Assembly: GCA_049800095.1 (NCBI GenBank)
Contig: JBARJD010000143.1
Location: 1 to 28,021 of the forward strand
Origin: JAKIWV01 sp049800095
Lineage (GTDB): Archaea > Thermoplasmatota > Thermoplasmata > Lutacidiplasmatales > UBA184
Reading direction: 5' to 3'
DNA: 28,021 nt
Part shown: positions 7,165 to 16,045 of the stretch, piece after piece
Position numbering within the stretch: position 1 is the stretch's first letter
How the letters are laid out: every line of letters starts with the position of its first letter
Notes under the pieces: model-generated
The model's database searches: none
Told to the model about the DNA's origin: nothing
Seen by the model: the letters and a program-made list of their open reading frames with translations, nothing else
Position numbers and translations under genes: made by a program

Positions 7165-9914
7165 GATCCGAGCGAGCCCGCCATCCGCTTCAGCACGTAG
7201 GGGAGGATCCCCCCGGCGCGATAGTACGCCATATCGGGCTCGGAGTCGATCCGGCACCGAACGCGGAACCGTTGTGCTGACCCGGCCTCGTCGGTGGCCA
7301 CCGCTTCGATCTCGGCCCGTGGAGCGAACGGGGCCCCTTGGGGGATCTGAAGCGCGAACCGTTCGCGCCCGGTCAGGTGGAGGGATTTCGCGCCCTCCCC
7401 GGACATGAACTCCAGAGGAAGCACGCCCATGCCGACAAGATTGCTCCGATGAATACGCTCGTAGCTCTGCGCGATCACGGCTCGGACTCCGAGTAAACGG
7501 GGCCCCTTCGCGGCCCAGTCGCGCGAGCTGCCCTGTCCATAACTGGCGCCTGCGAGTACCACCAGCGGCACGTTCTCGGTCCGGTATCGCGCGGCCGCCT
7601 CGTACACCGAGAGCAGGTCGCCGGACGGAAGGTGTCGGGTCCAGCCGCCCTCCTTCGGCGCCGCGAGCGCGTTCTGAATCCGTACGTTGGCGAACGTGCC
7701 GCGAACCATCACCTCGTGGTTCCCCCGTCGAGTTCCAAAGGTGTTGAAGTCGGCGGGGCGCACGCCGTGGTCCTGGAGGTATCGCCCGGCCGGTCCGTCG
7801 GGAGGAATCTCGCCGGCGGGCGAGATGTGATCGGTGGAGACCCGGTCGCCGAGCACGACGAGGGCACGGGCTCCGTCGAGGAGCCGGTTCCCCTCCGGGA
7901 GCAGCGGAGGAGGCAGGTCGAAGTAGGGGGGGTCCCGAAGATAGGTGGACGTCGGGTCCCACGGGTAGACCGCCCCTTCGATGTCCGGCAGCGCTTCCCA
8001 GTGCGGGTCGCCGACCGTAATCTTGCGGTACTCGTCGACGTACAAGCGGGCGTTCAGGCTCTTCTCGACCAGCGCTCGGACCTCCTCGGGTTGGGGCCAG
8101 AGGTCCTTCAAGAAGACCGGCCGGCCGTCAGTGTCCTTTCCGAGGGGCTCGGTGGTCAGGTCGATGTCCATACGGCCGGCGAGCGAGTAGGCGACGACGA
8201 GCATCGGGGACATGAGGTAGTTCGCGCGTACCAGGTTGTGAATCCGGGCTTCGAAGTTTCGGTTCCCGCTGAGCACCGCCGCGACGTACAGGTCTTCGTC
8301 TCGGACCGCGGTCTCGACCGCCGGAGGGAGCGGGCCCGCGTTGCCAATACACGTGGTGCAACCATACCCCACCAGATTGAAGCCGAGGGCGTTGAGCGCG
8401 GGGGTGAGCCCCGCCCGGTCAAGGTAGTCGGTCACGACCTTGGAGCCCGGCGCCATGGAGGTCTTCACGTACGGTGGCGGGTGGAGGCCCTTCGCATGGG
8501 CCTTCTGGGCGATCAGTCCCGCACCGATCATCACGGAGGGATTCGAGGTGTTGGTGCAACTCGTGATGGCGGCAATGACCACGGTTCCATCATGCACCCG
8601 CCCGTTCGCCGGAGTCGTGGAATGGGCCTCGTCCGATGGACCGGCCTGGAGTGGGTCATCGGCCGGATAGGTTTGTTGGACCACCGCCGCGGCCGGGTGG
8701 GCGGAGCGATACGATGCGAGTCCGGTGCGGAAAGAGGCCGGTGCTTGGGCGAGCGAGACGCTCTCTTCGGGGTTCCGGGGGCCGGAGATCGTGGACACGA
8801 TCGAACCGAGGTCCAACTGGAGTTGTTCGTCAAATTCGAGGTCCGCCATGTCGGGTTCGTTCCAGAGCCCCTGTCGGCGGGCGTAGGCCTCGACCCGGGC
8901 GATGAGGGCGGCGGGCCGGCCGGTGCCCCGGAGGTACGAGATCGTCGCGTCGTCGATAGGGAAGAGGGCCGACGTCGCTCCGTACTCTGGGCACATGTTC
9001 GAAATCGTGGCGCGGTCGGGGACCGTCAGGTGGCGCAGGCCGGGCCCGTAGAATTCAACGAACTTTTCAACGACACCGTGCTCCCGCAGTTTCCGGGCGA
9101 TCGTCAGCACGAGATCCGTCGCCGTTGCGCCCGACGGCAATTCGCCCGACAATCGGACGCCGACGACGATCGGGGGAGAGAAGTAGTACGGCTCCCCCAG
9201 CATGGCCGCTTCGGCCTCGATTCCGCCGACACCCCAACCGAGCACCCCGAGTCCATTCACCATCGTGGTGTGGGAATCCGTCCCGATCAGGGTGTCCGGG
9301 AAAACCTCGGCGACACCGTTCCGCTCGCGTCGGGCGACCACGGAGGCGATGTACTCGAGGTTGACCTGGTGGCAAATGCCATTCCCGGGAGGCACCACAC
9401 GGAATTCTCGGAAGGCCGTCCGGGCCCAACGAAGGAGCACGTATCGTTCGGAGTTCCGCTGGTACTCGTGGTCGAGGTTCACGAGCAACGAGCCCGGTGT
9501 GCCGTAGCTGTCCACCTGCACGGAGTGGTCCACAATGAGATCGACCGGAACGTTCGGGTTCACCCGGGCCGGGTCGACATGGCCGCGGAGCGCCGCCGAG
9601 CGAAGGCCGGTCAGATCCACCAGGACCGGAACTCCCGTGAAATCCTGCAGCAAGATCCGCTCGGGCCGGAAGGGAATCTCCAGAGACGGTCCCGTTCGAT
9701 CGCCGTTGGCGAGAGCGCGCACGATCGCCGCATCTTCCAACGATCCGGTAGAGTGCCGGAGCACGTTCTCCAGGAGGATACGGACCGTCTTCGGCCGCCG
9801 CGCAAGCTTCGAAGGATCCACCCCGGGAATCTTGTCCAAGGCGTACAGCACCGAAGCCTCGCCGTCAATCTCAAACGGCTCGGCGACTCCCCAAGGGTCC
9901 GCCGTCTTCGCCAT
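7161..9914 (-). CDS. acnA: Aconitate hydratase (AcnA/IRP type)
   Basis: Aconitase interconverts citrate and isocitrate through cis-aconitate in the TCA cycle, in the cytoplasm, using a 4Fe-4S cluster. The 917-residue length matches the AcnA/IRP1 family. The cluster cysteines are visible as C453 in AITSCTNTSNPSVM, and C519 and C522 in GYGCTTCIGNAGPLP. The substrate-binding segment TLIGTDSHTTMVNGLGVLGWG and the C-terminal swivel domain with GASYGQGSSRDWAAKGPRLLGV are intact. The ATG at 9914 is preceded on its strand by GGAGAAAAG, and a GATAAG box near 9960 could be its TATA element. A very long frame on the opposite strand is only a coding shadow of this gene. Confidence 0.97.
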   Translation of the reverse strand: MAKTADPWGVAEPFEIDGEASVLYALDKIPGVDPSKLARRPKTVRILLENVLRHSTGSLEDAAIVRALANGDRTGPSLEIPFRPERILLQDFTGVPVLVDLTGLRSAALRGHVDPARVNPNVPVDLIVDHSVQVDSYGTPGSLLVNLDHEYQRNSERYVLLRWARTAFREFRVVPPGNGICHQVNLEYIASVVARRERNGVAEVFPDTLIGTDSHTTMVNGLGVLGWGVGGIEAEAAMLGEPYYFSPPIVVGVRLSGELPSGATATDLVLTIARKLREHGVVEKFVEFYGPGLRHLTVPDRATISNMCPEYGATSALFPIDDATISYLRGTGRPAALIARVEAYARRQGLWNEPDMADLEFDEQLQLDLGSIVSTISGPRNPEESVSLAQAPASFRTGLASYRSAHPAAAVVQQTYPADDPLQAGPSDEAHSTTPANGRVHDGTVVIAAITSCTNTSNPSVMIGAGLIAQKAHAKGLHPPPYVKTSMAPGSKVVTDYLDRAGLTPALNALGFNLVGYGCTTCIGNAGPLPPAVETAVRDEDLYVAAVLSGNRNFEARIHNLVRANYLMSPMLVVAYSLAGRMDIDLTTEPLGKDTDGRPVFLKDLWPQPEEVRALVEKSLNARLYVDEYRKITVGDPHWEALPDIEGAVYPWDPTSTYLRDPPYFDLPPPLLPEGNRLLDGARALVVLGDRVSTDHISPAGEIPPDGPAGRYLQDHGVRPADFNTFGTRRGNHEVMVRGTFANVRIQNALAAPKEGGWTRHLPSGDLLSVYEAAARYRTENVPLVVLAGASYGQGSSRDWAAKGPRLLGVRAVIAQSYERIHRSNLVGMGVLPLEFMSGEGAKSLHLTGRERFALQIPQGAPFAPRAEIEAVATDEAGSAQRFRVRCRIDSEPDMAYYRAGGILPYVLKRMAGSLGS

Positions 9915-10052
9915 CGTTTCTTTTCTCCGAATCCGCCGAGGGCTGAAGACTCCGGGCTCTTATCCCCGTTTCTTCTCGCAGCACGTTGAGGCACGTTGAC
10001 ATGCCTCCGCGGGGCCGACTATCGACGCTACGGTGAATTCTACGAACGAGTG

Positions 10053-11696
10053 TCAACGAAGGCCAACGACTCGGCCATCGGGCGTGAGGTCGATCTGCTC
10101 CGCCAGGGGTCGCCGCGGAAGACCCGGCATCGTCTGGATCTCTCCGAGGTAGGCCACCGTAAAGCCGGCCCCTGCGGACCGGGAGAACCGGTGCACGGTG
10201 GGGACGAACCCGGTCGGCCGACCTCGGACGGTCGGGTTGTCCGACAGCGAGAGCGGCGTCTTCGCGACGCAGATGGGACCCGCCGTTTCACCGATACGGC
10301 GAAGGGTGGCGAGGGTCTCGGTGGCCTCGGCCGACAACGTGACCCCCGCGCCGCCGTAGATGCGTCGAACGATTCGGTCGAGGATCTCCTCCGTCGGCGT
10401 CTCGGGGGTATAGAGGGGTCGGCTGTGGCCGCCCCGCGCACACACCTCGACCACTCGGGCCGCCACGGCCTCGGCTCCCGGGGCGCCGTCAACGAACGCC
10501 GTCGACTCGGCGAAGGCTAGATTCCGTTCCTGGCAGAAACGCTTCAACAGAGTCAATTCTTCCTCGGTGTCCCCCGGGAATCGGTTGGCGGTGACCACGG
10601 GCTCGATGCCCAGCGTCCTGAGGTTCTCGACATGCTGCTCCAGGTTGGCCAAACCCAGGGCGACGGCGGCCGGGTCGGACGAACCGATCTGCTCGTCGGC
10701 CGCCCCTCCGTGGAACCGGAGGCCCCGGAGCGTCGCGACGAGGACGGCCCCGCTCACCCCCAGGCCAGCCAGTTGGCCCACGATGTCCACGAACTTCTCC
10801 GCGCCGAGCTCGGTAGCAAATCCCGCTTCTACGACGCAGTAGTCGGCCGTGGCTAGCGCCAGCTCGATCGAGAGTCGGCTGCAGGTACCGTGGGCAATGT
10901 TGGCGAACGGGCCGCCATGGATGAGCGCCGGGGTCCCATCCTGGGCTTGGAGCAAGTTCGGTTCCAACGCACACCGCAGCAGCGCGGATGCCGATCCGGT
11001 CGCATGGAGGTCGCGGACCCGGACCGGCTCTCCGGTCTTCCGGAACCCGAGCAGGATCCGGTCGATCCGGTCCCGCAGGTCGGTATAATCCCGCGCGAGT
11101 CCGAGAATGGCCGTGATTTCGGAGGCGGCCGCGATCACAAAACTCCCTTTCTGGGGCGGCTCCCGCGCCCCTCCTTGCGCACTCGTCACGATCTGTCGGA
11201 GGGCTCGGTCCTCGACGTCAAGCGTGCGGGGCCACAACCGGATCGCGGGGTCGATCCCGAGCGGGTTACCATGGAACAGGTGATTCTCGAACAGGGCCGC
11301 GATCAGATTGTGGGCTGCGGCCACGGCGTCCAAGTCCCCCGTCAGGCCGAGGTTGATGGACTCCGCGGGTTCGACCGTCGCTTGGCCTCCTCCGGCCGCC
11401 CCGCCTTTGATGCCGAAGACCGGGCCGAGGGACGGCTGCCTTAGACAGACGACCGCCCGGTGTCCGGCCCGTCGTAGGGCCATCGCGACGGCGATCGAGG
11501 TGACGGTCTTTCCTTCACCGTGCTTCGTTGGCGTCATCGCGCTGACGAGAACGATCTTGCCGCGAGCCGGCCGTTCGGCGAGGGATCGGACCAACGCCAC
11601 CGGCACTTTCAGCGCTTCCCCGCGGTACGGCCGGAGGTCTCCCGAATTCAGCCCGAGTTCGGCCGCCACGTCCCCGATGGCCTGCAGTGGACTCAC
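10053..11696 (-). CDS. fhs: Formate-tetrahydrofolate ligase
   Basis: This enzyme uses ATP to join formate to tetrahydrofolate, giving 10-formyl-THF for purine synthesis and one-carbon metabolism. The 547 residues match the family length. The P-loop is TPTKHGEGKT (K63), where most homologues have Pro-Leu or Pro-Ala in place of Lys-His. Also visible are QPSLGPVFGIKGGAAGGG, INLGLTGDLDAVAAAHNL, HGGPFANIAHG and the C-terminal GEIQTMPGLP. The start is GTG at 11696, with GGTGAG upstream. It may be co-transcribed with the unknown gene 43 nt upstream. Fhs is uncommon in archaea but is known in Thermoplasma-like lineages, consistent with the organism inferred here. Confidence 0.96.
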   Translation of the reverse strand: MSPLQAIGDVAAELGLNSGDLRPYRGEALKVPVALVRSLAERPARGKIVLVSAMTPTKHGEGKTVTSIAVAMALRRAGHRAVVCLRQPSLGPVFGIKGGAAGGGQATVEPAESINLGLTGDLDAVAAAHNLIAALFENHLFHGNPLGIDPAIRLWPRTLDVEDRALRQIVTSAQGGAREPPQKGSFVIAAASEITAILGLARDYTDLRDRIDRILLGFRKTGEPVRVRDLHATGSASALLRCALEPNLLQAQDGTPALIHGGPFANIAHGTCSRLSIELALATADYCVVEAGFATELGAEKFVDIVGQLAGLGVSGAVLVATLRGLRFHGGAADEQIGSSDPAAVALGLANLEQHVENLRTLGIEPVVTANRFPGDTEEELTLLKRFCQERNLAFAESTAFVDGAPGAEAVAARVVEVCARGGHSRPLYTPETPTEEILDRIVRRIYGGAGVTLSAEATETLATLRRIGETAGPICVAKTPLSLSDNPTVRGRPTGFVPTVHRFSRSAGAGFTVAYLGEIQTMPGLPRRPLAEQIDLTPDGRVVGLR

Positions 11697-11739
11697 CCTT
11701 TCTCACCGACGGTTCCGAAGAAATGCCCGCGGGGGCGTC

Positions 11740-12309
11740 TCACCCGGAGTCCGGGTCGAGAACGACTCGTGACGCCGCGTCGAGGACGGCGTGTGAGGTC
11801 GTCACGGCCTCGTCCTCCACCCACGACTGGACGATGAAGTACCAACCGAGGACGAGCAACAGAAGCAGGTTGGGGTCCGCCCGCCCCTCAGGGCTGACAC
11901 CGACGAGACCCCCTTCCAAACGAACCTCTGCCCGGACCGGTTCGAAATCGACAATTTCCTTGCCGGCCGCATCTTGGAACTCCCATGCCGGAACCCAGAA
12001 TCCGGTCCGGACCCATCGGTAGATGGCCCCGCCAGGAACCTGTAGAAGGCTGTTTTTGAGGTGGACATGCAGCACGCCCAGGTCGGTGTCGTTCGTGGTA
12101 TCCCGAACGGTGACCGCGGGGTACAGGAACCCGCTGCGTTTGAGGGTCCACACCGCCCCTTCGGCCGTCGCGGTAGCTTGGGTCTCCACCGGCTTCTCCC
12201 AGTGGAGGGTGGCTACGGGATCCGTGCCGGACTTCAACTGATAGGAATGTGGCTCGTCGGTACGTGTCCATCGGAGGCCGTCCATGTCGGCCTCGGAGAG
12301 CCTCTTCAT
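11740..12309 (-). CDS. Protein of unknown function with C-terminal membrane segment
   Basis: This encodes 189 residues from ATG. The body looks beta-rich, with alternating strands such as YQLKSGTDPVATLHWE, AEGAVWTLKRSGFLYPAVTV, LGVLHVHLKNSLLQV and IYRWVRTGFWVPAWEFQD. This pattern is reminiscent of tubby/LURP-one-like lipid-binding folds, but I see no diagnostic motif and treat that as a guess. Near the C-terminus, PNLLLLLVLGWYFIVQSWV could be a single membrane helix. It lies 43 nt upstream of fhs on the same strand. Its upstream region is shared with the divergent phosphate operon. Confidence 0.7.
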   Translation of the reverse strand: MKRLSEADMDGLRWTRTDEPHSYQLKSGTDPVATLHWEKPVETQATATAEGAVWTLKRSGFLYPAVTVRDTTNDTDLGVLHVHLKNSLLQVPGGAIYRWVRTGFWVPAWEFQDAAGKEIVDFEPVRAEVRLEGGLVGVSPEGRADPNLLLLLVLGWYFIVQSWVEDEAVTTSHAVLDAASRVVLDPDSG

Positions 12310-12471
12310 CGCGGTCGCGCGACCACGGTCCGGGCGCGGAAAAAGCCCACGGTGGCCCTCCCCCGTTCGGGCGAGAGCGAATAACCAGCCCCGGAAGGGC
12401 CAACGAGCCTCAACGGAGGGTCAGAGGCCCCTCCATAGACTCTGCGTGACAAAGATTGACAACCGAAGTCC

Positions 12472-12489
12472 AATATATGCGACTATATT
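12472..12489. promoter_or_regulatory. AT-rich inverted repeat upstream of phosphate operon
   Basis: AATATA (12472-12477), six bases, TATATT (12484-12489) is a perfect 6-bp inverted repeat in otherwise GC-rich DNA. It lies about 20 bp upstream of the likely TATA box and may be an activator or regulator site, or a second TATA element. TATATTCT at 12484 recurs at 12508, 24 bp further on. Confidence 0.5.
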
Positions 12490-12504
12490 CTATGCTCATG
12501 TTCT

Positions 12505-12513
12505 ACATATATT
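12505..12513 (+). promoter_or_regulatory. TATA box of the phosphate operon
   Basis: ACATATATT is centred about 27 nt before the ATG at 12536, the spacing expected if transcription starts at or next to the start codon. It is the most AT-rich promoter-like element in the window. Confidence 0.65.
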
Positions 12514-12521
12514 CTGACTGC

Positions 12522-12535
12522 CTCGGTCGACCGAG
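12522..12535. promoter_or_regulatory. Perfect 14-bp palindrome abutting the start codon
   Basis: CTCGGTCGACCGAG equals its own reverse complement and ends at the base before the ATG at 12536. It lies between the TATA box and the expected transcription start, an ideal place for a repressor. The gene it precedes encodes an AbrB-PhoU protein, which could be the binder (inference). Confidence 0.6.
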
Positions 12536-13798
12536 ATGGATGGCGCTGGAAGTACGCGAACGAGGGGGACCGGACAATGGACTCCTTCGTCGCTCGCCGA
12601 AGAAGACGACCGAACGAGCCTCACCCGCCGACTCCAACGCATGGGTACCGTGACGATCGGCGTTTCACTCCCCAGAGAGTGGGTGGGCACTCGGAATCTC
12701 GCCGTTGGCAGCACCGTCTTCCTTCGCGCTCTCGCCGATGGGTCGCTGCTCATCCAGGACCGCGACCCGACCTCGGCGCACGCCTCGGTCGAGGTGTTCG
12801 TAGAACCCGATCGATCCCGGGAGCACCTATTCCGCGACTTGGTGGCCGCGTACCTGGCGGGAGCCCGCGAGTTCGTCGTTCGCGAGAAGGGCGGGATAAC
12901 TCCGGAGACCGTGGCCGTCACAAAGACGTTCGCTCGCCGGACGCTTCAGCCCGAAATTGTCTCCGAAGATCGGGAGGTGCTGATCCTACGGGACGTCTCC
13001 CGGGGGGCCGAACTGGATATCGACCCGCTCCTCCGGCGGATGTTCCAGATCGTCCTTGTCCTGCAGCAGGAGTCGGCCCGCACATGGTCCGAACCGGAAC
13101 GTTGGCGAGGAGTTCGGTGGGACCACCGGGACGATGAGGTGGACCGCCACGCCTGGCTCATCGAGCGAATTCTGGCCCTTCGCCTCGCGGGCGCCGTGCC
13201 GGGGACCGAGGCTGAGCTTCCGGTCGACCGGCCCCTCCAGACGCTCGTGCTCGTCCGCTCTCTCGAGCGGATAGGGGACCACGCGGTTCAGATCGCCGAG
13301 CAAGGCCTCCGCTGGGCGGAGACCTCCCCGACGGAACGGCTGGTTCGCCCGCTCACGGAGTTCCACGGTCAGGTTCTCGACCAGCTCCGCGCGGCTTTTC
13401 ACGTCGCGTCGGAGGAACGGGACGCCACTCACGCCAACGATGTTATCGACGTCGGTGAAGCGCTCCACGCCACCTACACCACCCTGACCGAGAGCCTCTT
13501 CACCCGAGGGGGCGCGGGCCTCTCGGCCCTCGCGGCGGTGCCCCTCGGCTTGATTCTCCAATCGATCGACCGTACGGTGTCGTACGCGCAAGACATCGCC
13601 GAGGTGGGACTCGACCGCAGCACGGTCGTCTCGCTCACCGAGGCACCCATGGCGCGAGCCGTGGCGGCAGGAACGCCGATGGAACGGGTCCTTCGCCCGA
13701 GGACGCCGCGCGCGAGTGCGCGCGGAGCCGTGCGGATGGGATCCCCACTTGACTCGACACCGAATCGCAGGAGAAAACAGGAGAAGGAACAAGAATGA
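12536..13798 (+). CDS. AbrB-PhoU phosphate uptake regulator
   Basis: This is a two-part protein of 420 residues. About residues 31-75 (RMGTVTIGVSLPREWV, then LAVGSTVFLRALADGSLLIQ) match the AbrB/SpoVT swapped-hairpin DNA-binding domain that archaea fuse to PhoU. The remainder is a PhoU helical-bundle domain with RSLERIGDHAVQIAEQ near 241-256 and SIDRTVSYAQDIAEVGLD later. PhoU proteins sense or restrain Pst transport; the AbrB part suggests direct transcription control. The C-terminal 40 residues are basic and low-complexity, with RRRKQEKEQE at the end. The ATG at 12536 fits the leaderless TATA spacing; a start near the AbrB domain (about 12641) is an alternative. Its stop overlaps pstS by ATGA. 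Confidence 0.85.
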   Translation: MDGAGSTRTRGTGQWTPSSLAEEDDRTSLTRRLQRMGTVTIGVSLPREWVGTRNLAVGSTVFLRALADGSLLIQDRDPTSAHASVEVFVEPDRSREHLFRDLVAAYLAGAREFVVREKGGITPETVAVTKTFARRTLQPEIVSEDREVLILRDVSRGAELDIDPLLRRMFQIVLVLQQESARTWSEPERWRGVRWDHRDDEVDRHAWLIERILALRLAGAVPGTEAELPVDRPLQTLVLVRSLERIGDHAVQIAEQGLRWAETSPTERLVRPLTEFHGQVLDQLRAAFHVASEERDATHANDVIDVGEALHATYTTLTESLFTRGGAGLSALAAVPLGLILQSIDRTVSYAQDIAEVGLDRSTVVSLTEAPMARAVAAGTPMERVLRPRTPRASARGAVRMGSPLDSTPNRRRKQEKEQE

Positions 13799-14997
13799 GC
13801 GCACCAAACCAACAGAGCGAGACAATCCAGAGCAAGGGGTCCAGCCGGGCCGGCTGGTATGCGGCCGTGGCCGTGGTGGTCATCGTGATCATCGTGTTCG
13901 GGGGGCTGTATGCTGCGGGCTATATCGGCAAACCGACCACTAGCAACACGAAACCGTCGCTCACCGCGTGCACCAGCCAGACGATACTGGGCGCGGGATC
14001 GACGTTCGTGGAGCAGCTTCAGGATGAGTGGGCCAGCGTCTACAAGACGGGCTCGGTGGACTACGACGCGGTCGGCAGCGGCGCGGGAATCACCTCGATT
14101 ACCGCCAAGACGATCGCGTACGGCGCGAGCGACGCTCCGCTGAACGCCACTCAGGCGGCTGCCGCGCCCGGTCTGTTGACCATGCCGGAAACCGCGGGCG
14201 CCGTCGCCGTGATCTTCAACCTGCCGGGTGTGAACTTCCACCTTGGGGACTCTCTCAACGTGACGGGAGCAGTCCTTGCAGAGATCTACCTCGGCACCAT
14301 CTCGTGGTGGAACAACACGGCCATCACGAGCCTGAACCCGGGCGTCACCTTGCCCGTCCAGCAAATCGCGGTCTACCACCGATCGGATGGAAGTGGCACG
14401 AGCTACGCGTTCACTCAGTTCCTGAGCGACAGCAGCACCACCTGGAAGAGCACGATCAGTTACGGCACATTACCGGATTGGCCCGCCACTCCTCTCGGGG
14501 GCGGCGAGAAGGGAAGTTCCGGCATCGCCGGCACGATCAAGGAGACCCCCTACTCGATCGGGTACGTCGATCTCGGCGAGGCGGCCAGCAACGTCATCTC
14601 GTACGCCGCCGTGGAGAACCCCGCCAGTAGCTACATCATTCCGACCGTCAACAACACGGCGTCGGCCATTGCGGATGTCCTCGCGACGACCACCTTGCCC
14701 GCGGGCGACGCAAGTTGGGCAAGCGTTTCGATGATCAACGCACCCGGAGTGAAGGACTACCCGATCGCGACGTTCTCGTACATGCTCTACTACCAGGCGG
14801 CCGCGTCAAACCCGGTCTTCACGAGCTTGGCGTATGCCTCTACCTTCGCCAACTGGCTCAACTGGACCGTCACCGAGGGTCAGACCTACTCGGGTCAGCT
14901 CTACTACATCCCGCTACCGGCCGCTGTGGTGGCCGCAGACCAAGCGACGATCGCATCCATGACCTTCAATGGGGCGACCGTTCCAACGTGTACATAG
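13795..14997 (+). CDS. pstS: Phosphate-binding protein PstS
   Basis: This is the substrate-binding protein of the high-affinity phosphate ABC importer, held on the outer face of the membrane. Residues 21-42 form a single hydrophobic segment (WYAAVAVVVIVIIVFGGLYA) that likely anchors it; no clear lipobox Cys follows directly. Phosphate-contacting loops are visible: GAGST (66-70), GSGAG (94-98), GASDAPL and SDGSGTS (197-203). The 400-residue length is normal for an archaeal PstS. The ATG overlaps the AbrB-PhoU stop, and AGGAGAAGG lies upstream as ribosome binding site. Confidence 0.95.
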   Translation: MSAPNQQSETIQSKGSSRAGWYAAVAVVVIVIIVFGGLYAAGYIGKPTTSNTKPSLTACTSQTILGAGSTFVEQLQDEWASVYKTGSVDYDAVGSGAGITSITAKTIAYGASDAPLNATQAAAAPGLLTMPETAGAVAVIFNLPGVNFHLGDSLNVTGAVLAEIYLGTISWWNNTAITSLNPGVTLPVQQIAVYHRSDGSGTSYAFTQFLSDSSTTWKSTISYGTLPDWPATPLGGGEKGSSGIAGTIKETPYSIGYVDLGEAASNVISYAAVENPASSYIIPTVNNTASAIADVLATTTLPAGDASWASVSMINAPGVKDYPIATFSYMLYYQAAASNPVFTSLAYASTFANWLNWTVTEGQTYSGQLYYIPLPAAVVAADQATIASMTFNGATVPTCT

Positions 14998-15043
14998 GGG
15001 CGAGCACGGGAAAGTAGACAACCCCGACCGGGATTCTGCGCCG

Positions 15044-16045
15044 ATGCTTCGAGGCTCGCGGACTCCCGGCCGAACCTTTTCTGCCACGCTCCGGCGCGCC
15101 TTTGATCTGAGCTTTCTCGGGCTGACCCTTCTCGTCGCCGTGGGCATACTTGTCCTTCTCACCACGTTCATCCTAGTCCTCCTGCACGGCGCCCAGCTGA
15201 CCATCGTCCGGTACGGCCTTGCCCTACTCGGGGAGTCTAAATGGGCGCCAAGTACGAATCATTTCGGCCTGCTGCCGTTCATCGTAGGGACCATCCTCAC
15301 GTCCGCAATCGCCCTCGTGATCGCGGTGCCGCTAAGCATCGGAATCGCCGTCTTCCTATCGGAACTGGCACCACGATGGATCTCGGACCCGCTCGGTTAC
15401 TTGGTGGAGCTTCTAGCCGCAATTCCCTCCGTCATCTACGGACTGTGGGGCATTTTCATCCTGATCCCTTACATGCGGACGACGATTGATCCCGCTCTGG
15501 AGTCCCTCAATAACGCGGCGGAAAAGGGACTCCACATCTCAATCCCGTTGTTCTCCGGACCGATCCTGGGTTCCGGCATTCTCACCGCCGGGGTCATTCT
15601 GGCGATTATGATCATTCCAACCATCTCGGCGATCTCGAAGGAGGCGTTGAGGGCGGTGCCTCAGGTGCAGCGCGAGGCCGCTCTCGGACTCGGAGCGACG
15701 GGATGGGAGGCGACCCGGCTGTCCGTGTTGAGCTACGCCCGCATTGGGATCGTCGGCGCGATTATCCTGGGCCTCGGCCGCGCCGTCGGCGAGACGATGG
15801 CCGTCACGATGGTGATCGGCAATTCGGACTTCATCCCGAAGACCTTGTTCAGCCAGGGTCAGACCATCGCGAGCCTCATCGCCAACGAGTTCCTATCGGA
15901 GGCCAGCAGTCCTCTCGCGGCCAGCGCATTCCTCGAGGCGGCCCTCGTCCTCCTGATCATCACGCTGGCAATCAACGTCGGAGCCCGGCTCTTGGTCTGG
16001 CGCCTCGTTAATGTCGGAGGAGGAGGAGGAGCCAATGAAGCTTGA
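15044..16045 (+). CDS. pstC: Phosphate ABC transporter permease PstC
   Basis: This is one of the two membrane subunits of the phosphate importer, about 333 residues with six or more hydrophobic segments. The first is near FLGLTLLVAVGILVLLTTFI. The coupling-loop region reads ALRAVPQVQREAALGLGATG (an EAA-type motif that touches PstB), and GLGRAVGETMAVTMVIGN is characteristic of PstC. The ATG at 15044 is the first plausible start after pstS; the upstream in-frame extension overlaps pstS and is not membrane-like. The 46-nt gap from pstS is the largest in the operon. Confidence 0.93.
   Translation: MLRGSRTPGRTFSATLRRAFDLSFLGLTLLVAVGILVLLTTFILVLLHGAQLTIVRYGLALLGESKWAPSTNHFGLLPFIVGTILTSAIALVIAVPLSIGIAVFLSELAPRWISDPLGYLVELLAAIPSVIYGLWGIFILIPYMRTTIDPALESLNNAAEKGLHISIPLFSGPILGSGILTAGVILAIMIIPTISAISKEALRAVPQVQREAALGLGATGWEATRLSVLSYARIGIVGAIILGLGRAVGETMAVTMVIGNSDFIPKTLFSQGQTIASLIANEFLSEASSPLAASAFLEAALVLLIITLAINVGARLLVWRLVNVGGGGGANEA
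16016..16031 (+). promoter_or_regulatory. Repeated GGAGGA Shine-Dalgarno before pstA
   Basis: A run of overlapping GGAGGA units ends 3 nt before the ATG at 16035; the GGAGG at 16022-16026 has an 8-nt spacing. It favours ATG 16035 over ATG 16011, which would translate the purine run itself as a stretch of Glu. Confidence 0.6.

Noticed and set aside
7632..9989. 785-codon open frame on the plus strand opposite acnA
   Set aside because: It mirrors the highly conserved aconitase gene; in GC-rich DNA the complementary strand often stays open. The translation is rich in Arg, Gly, Val and Asp with no recognisable motif.
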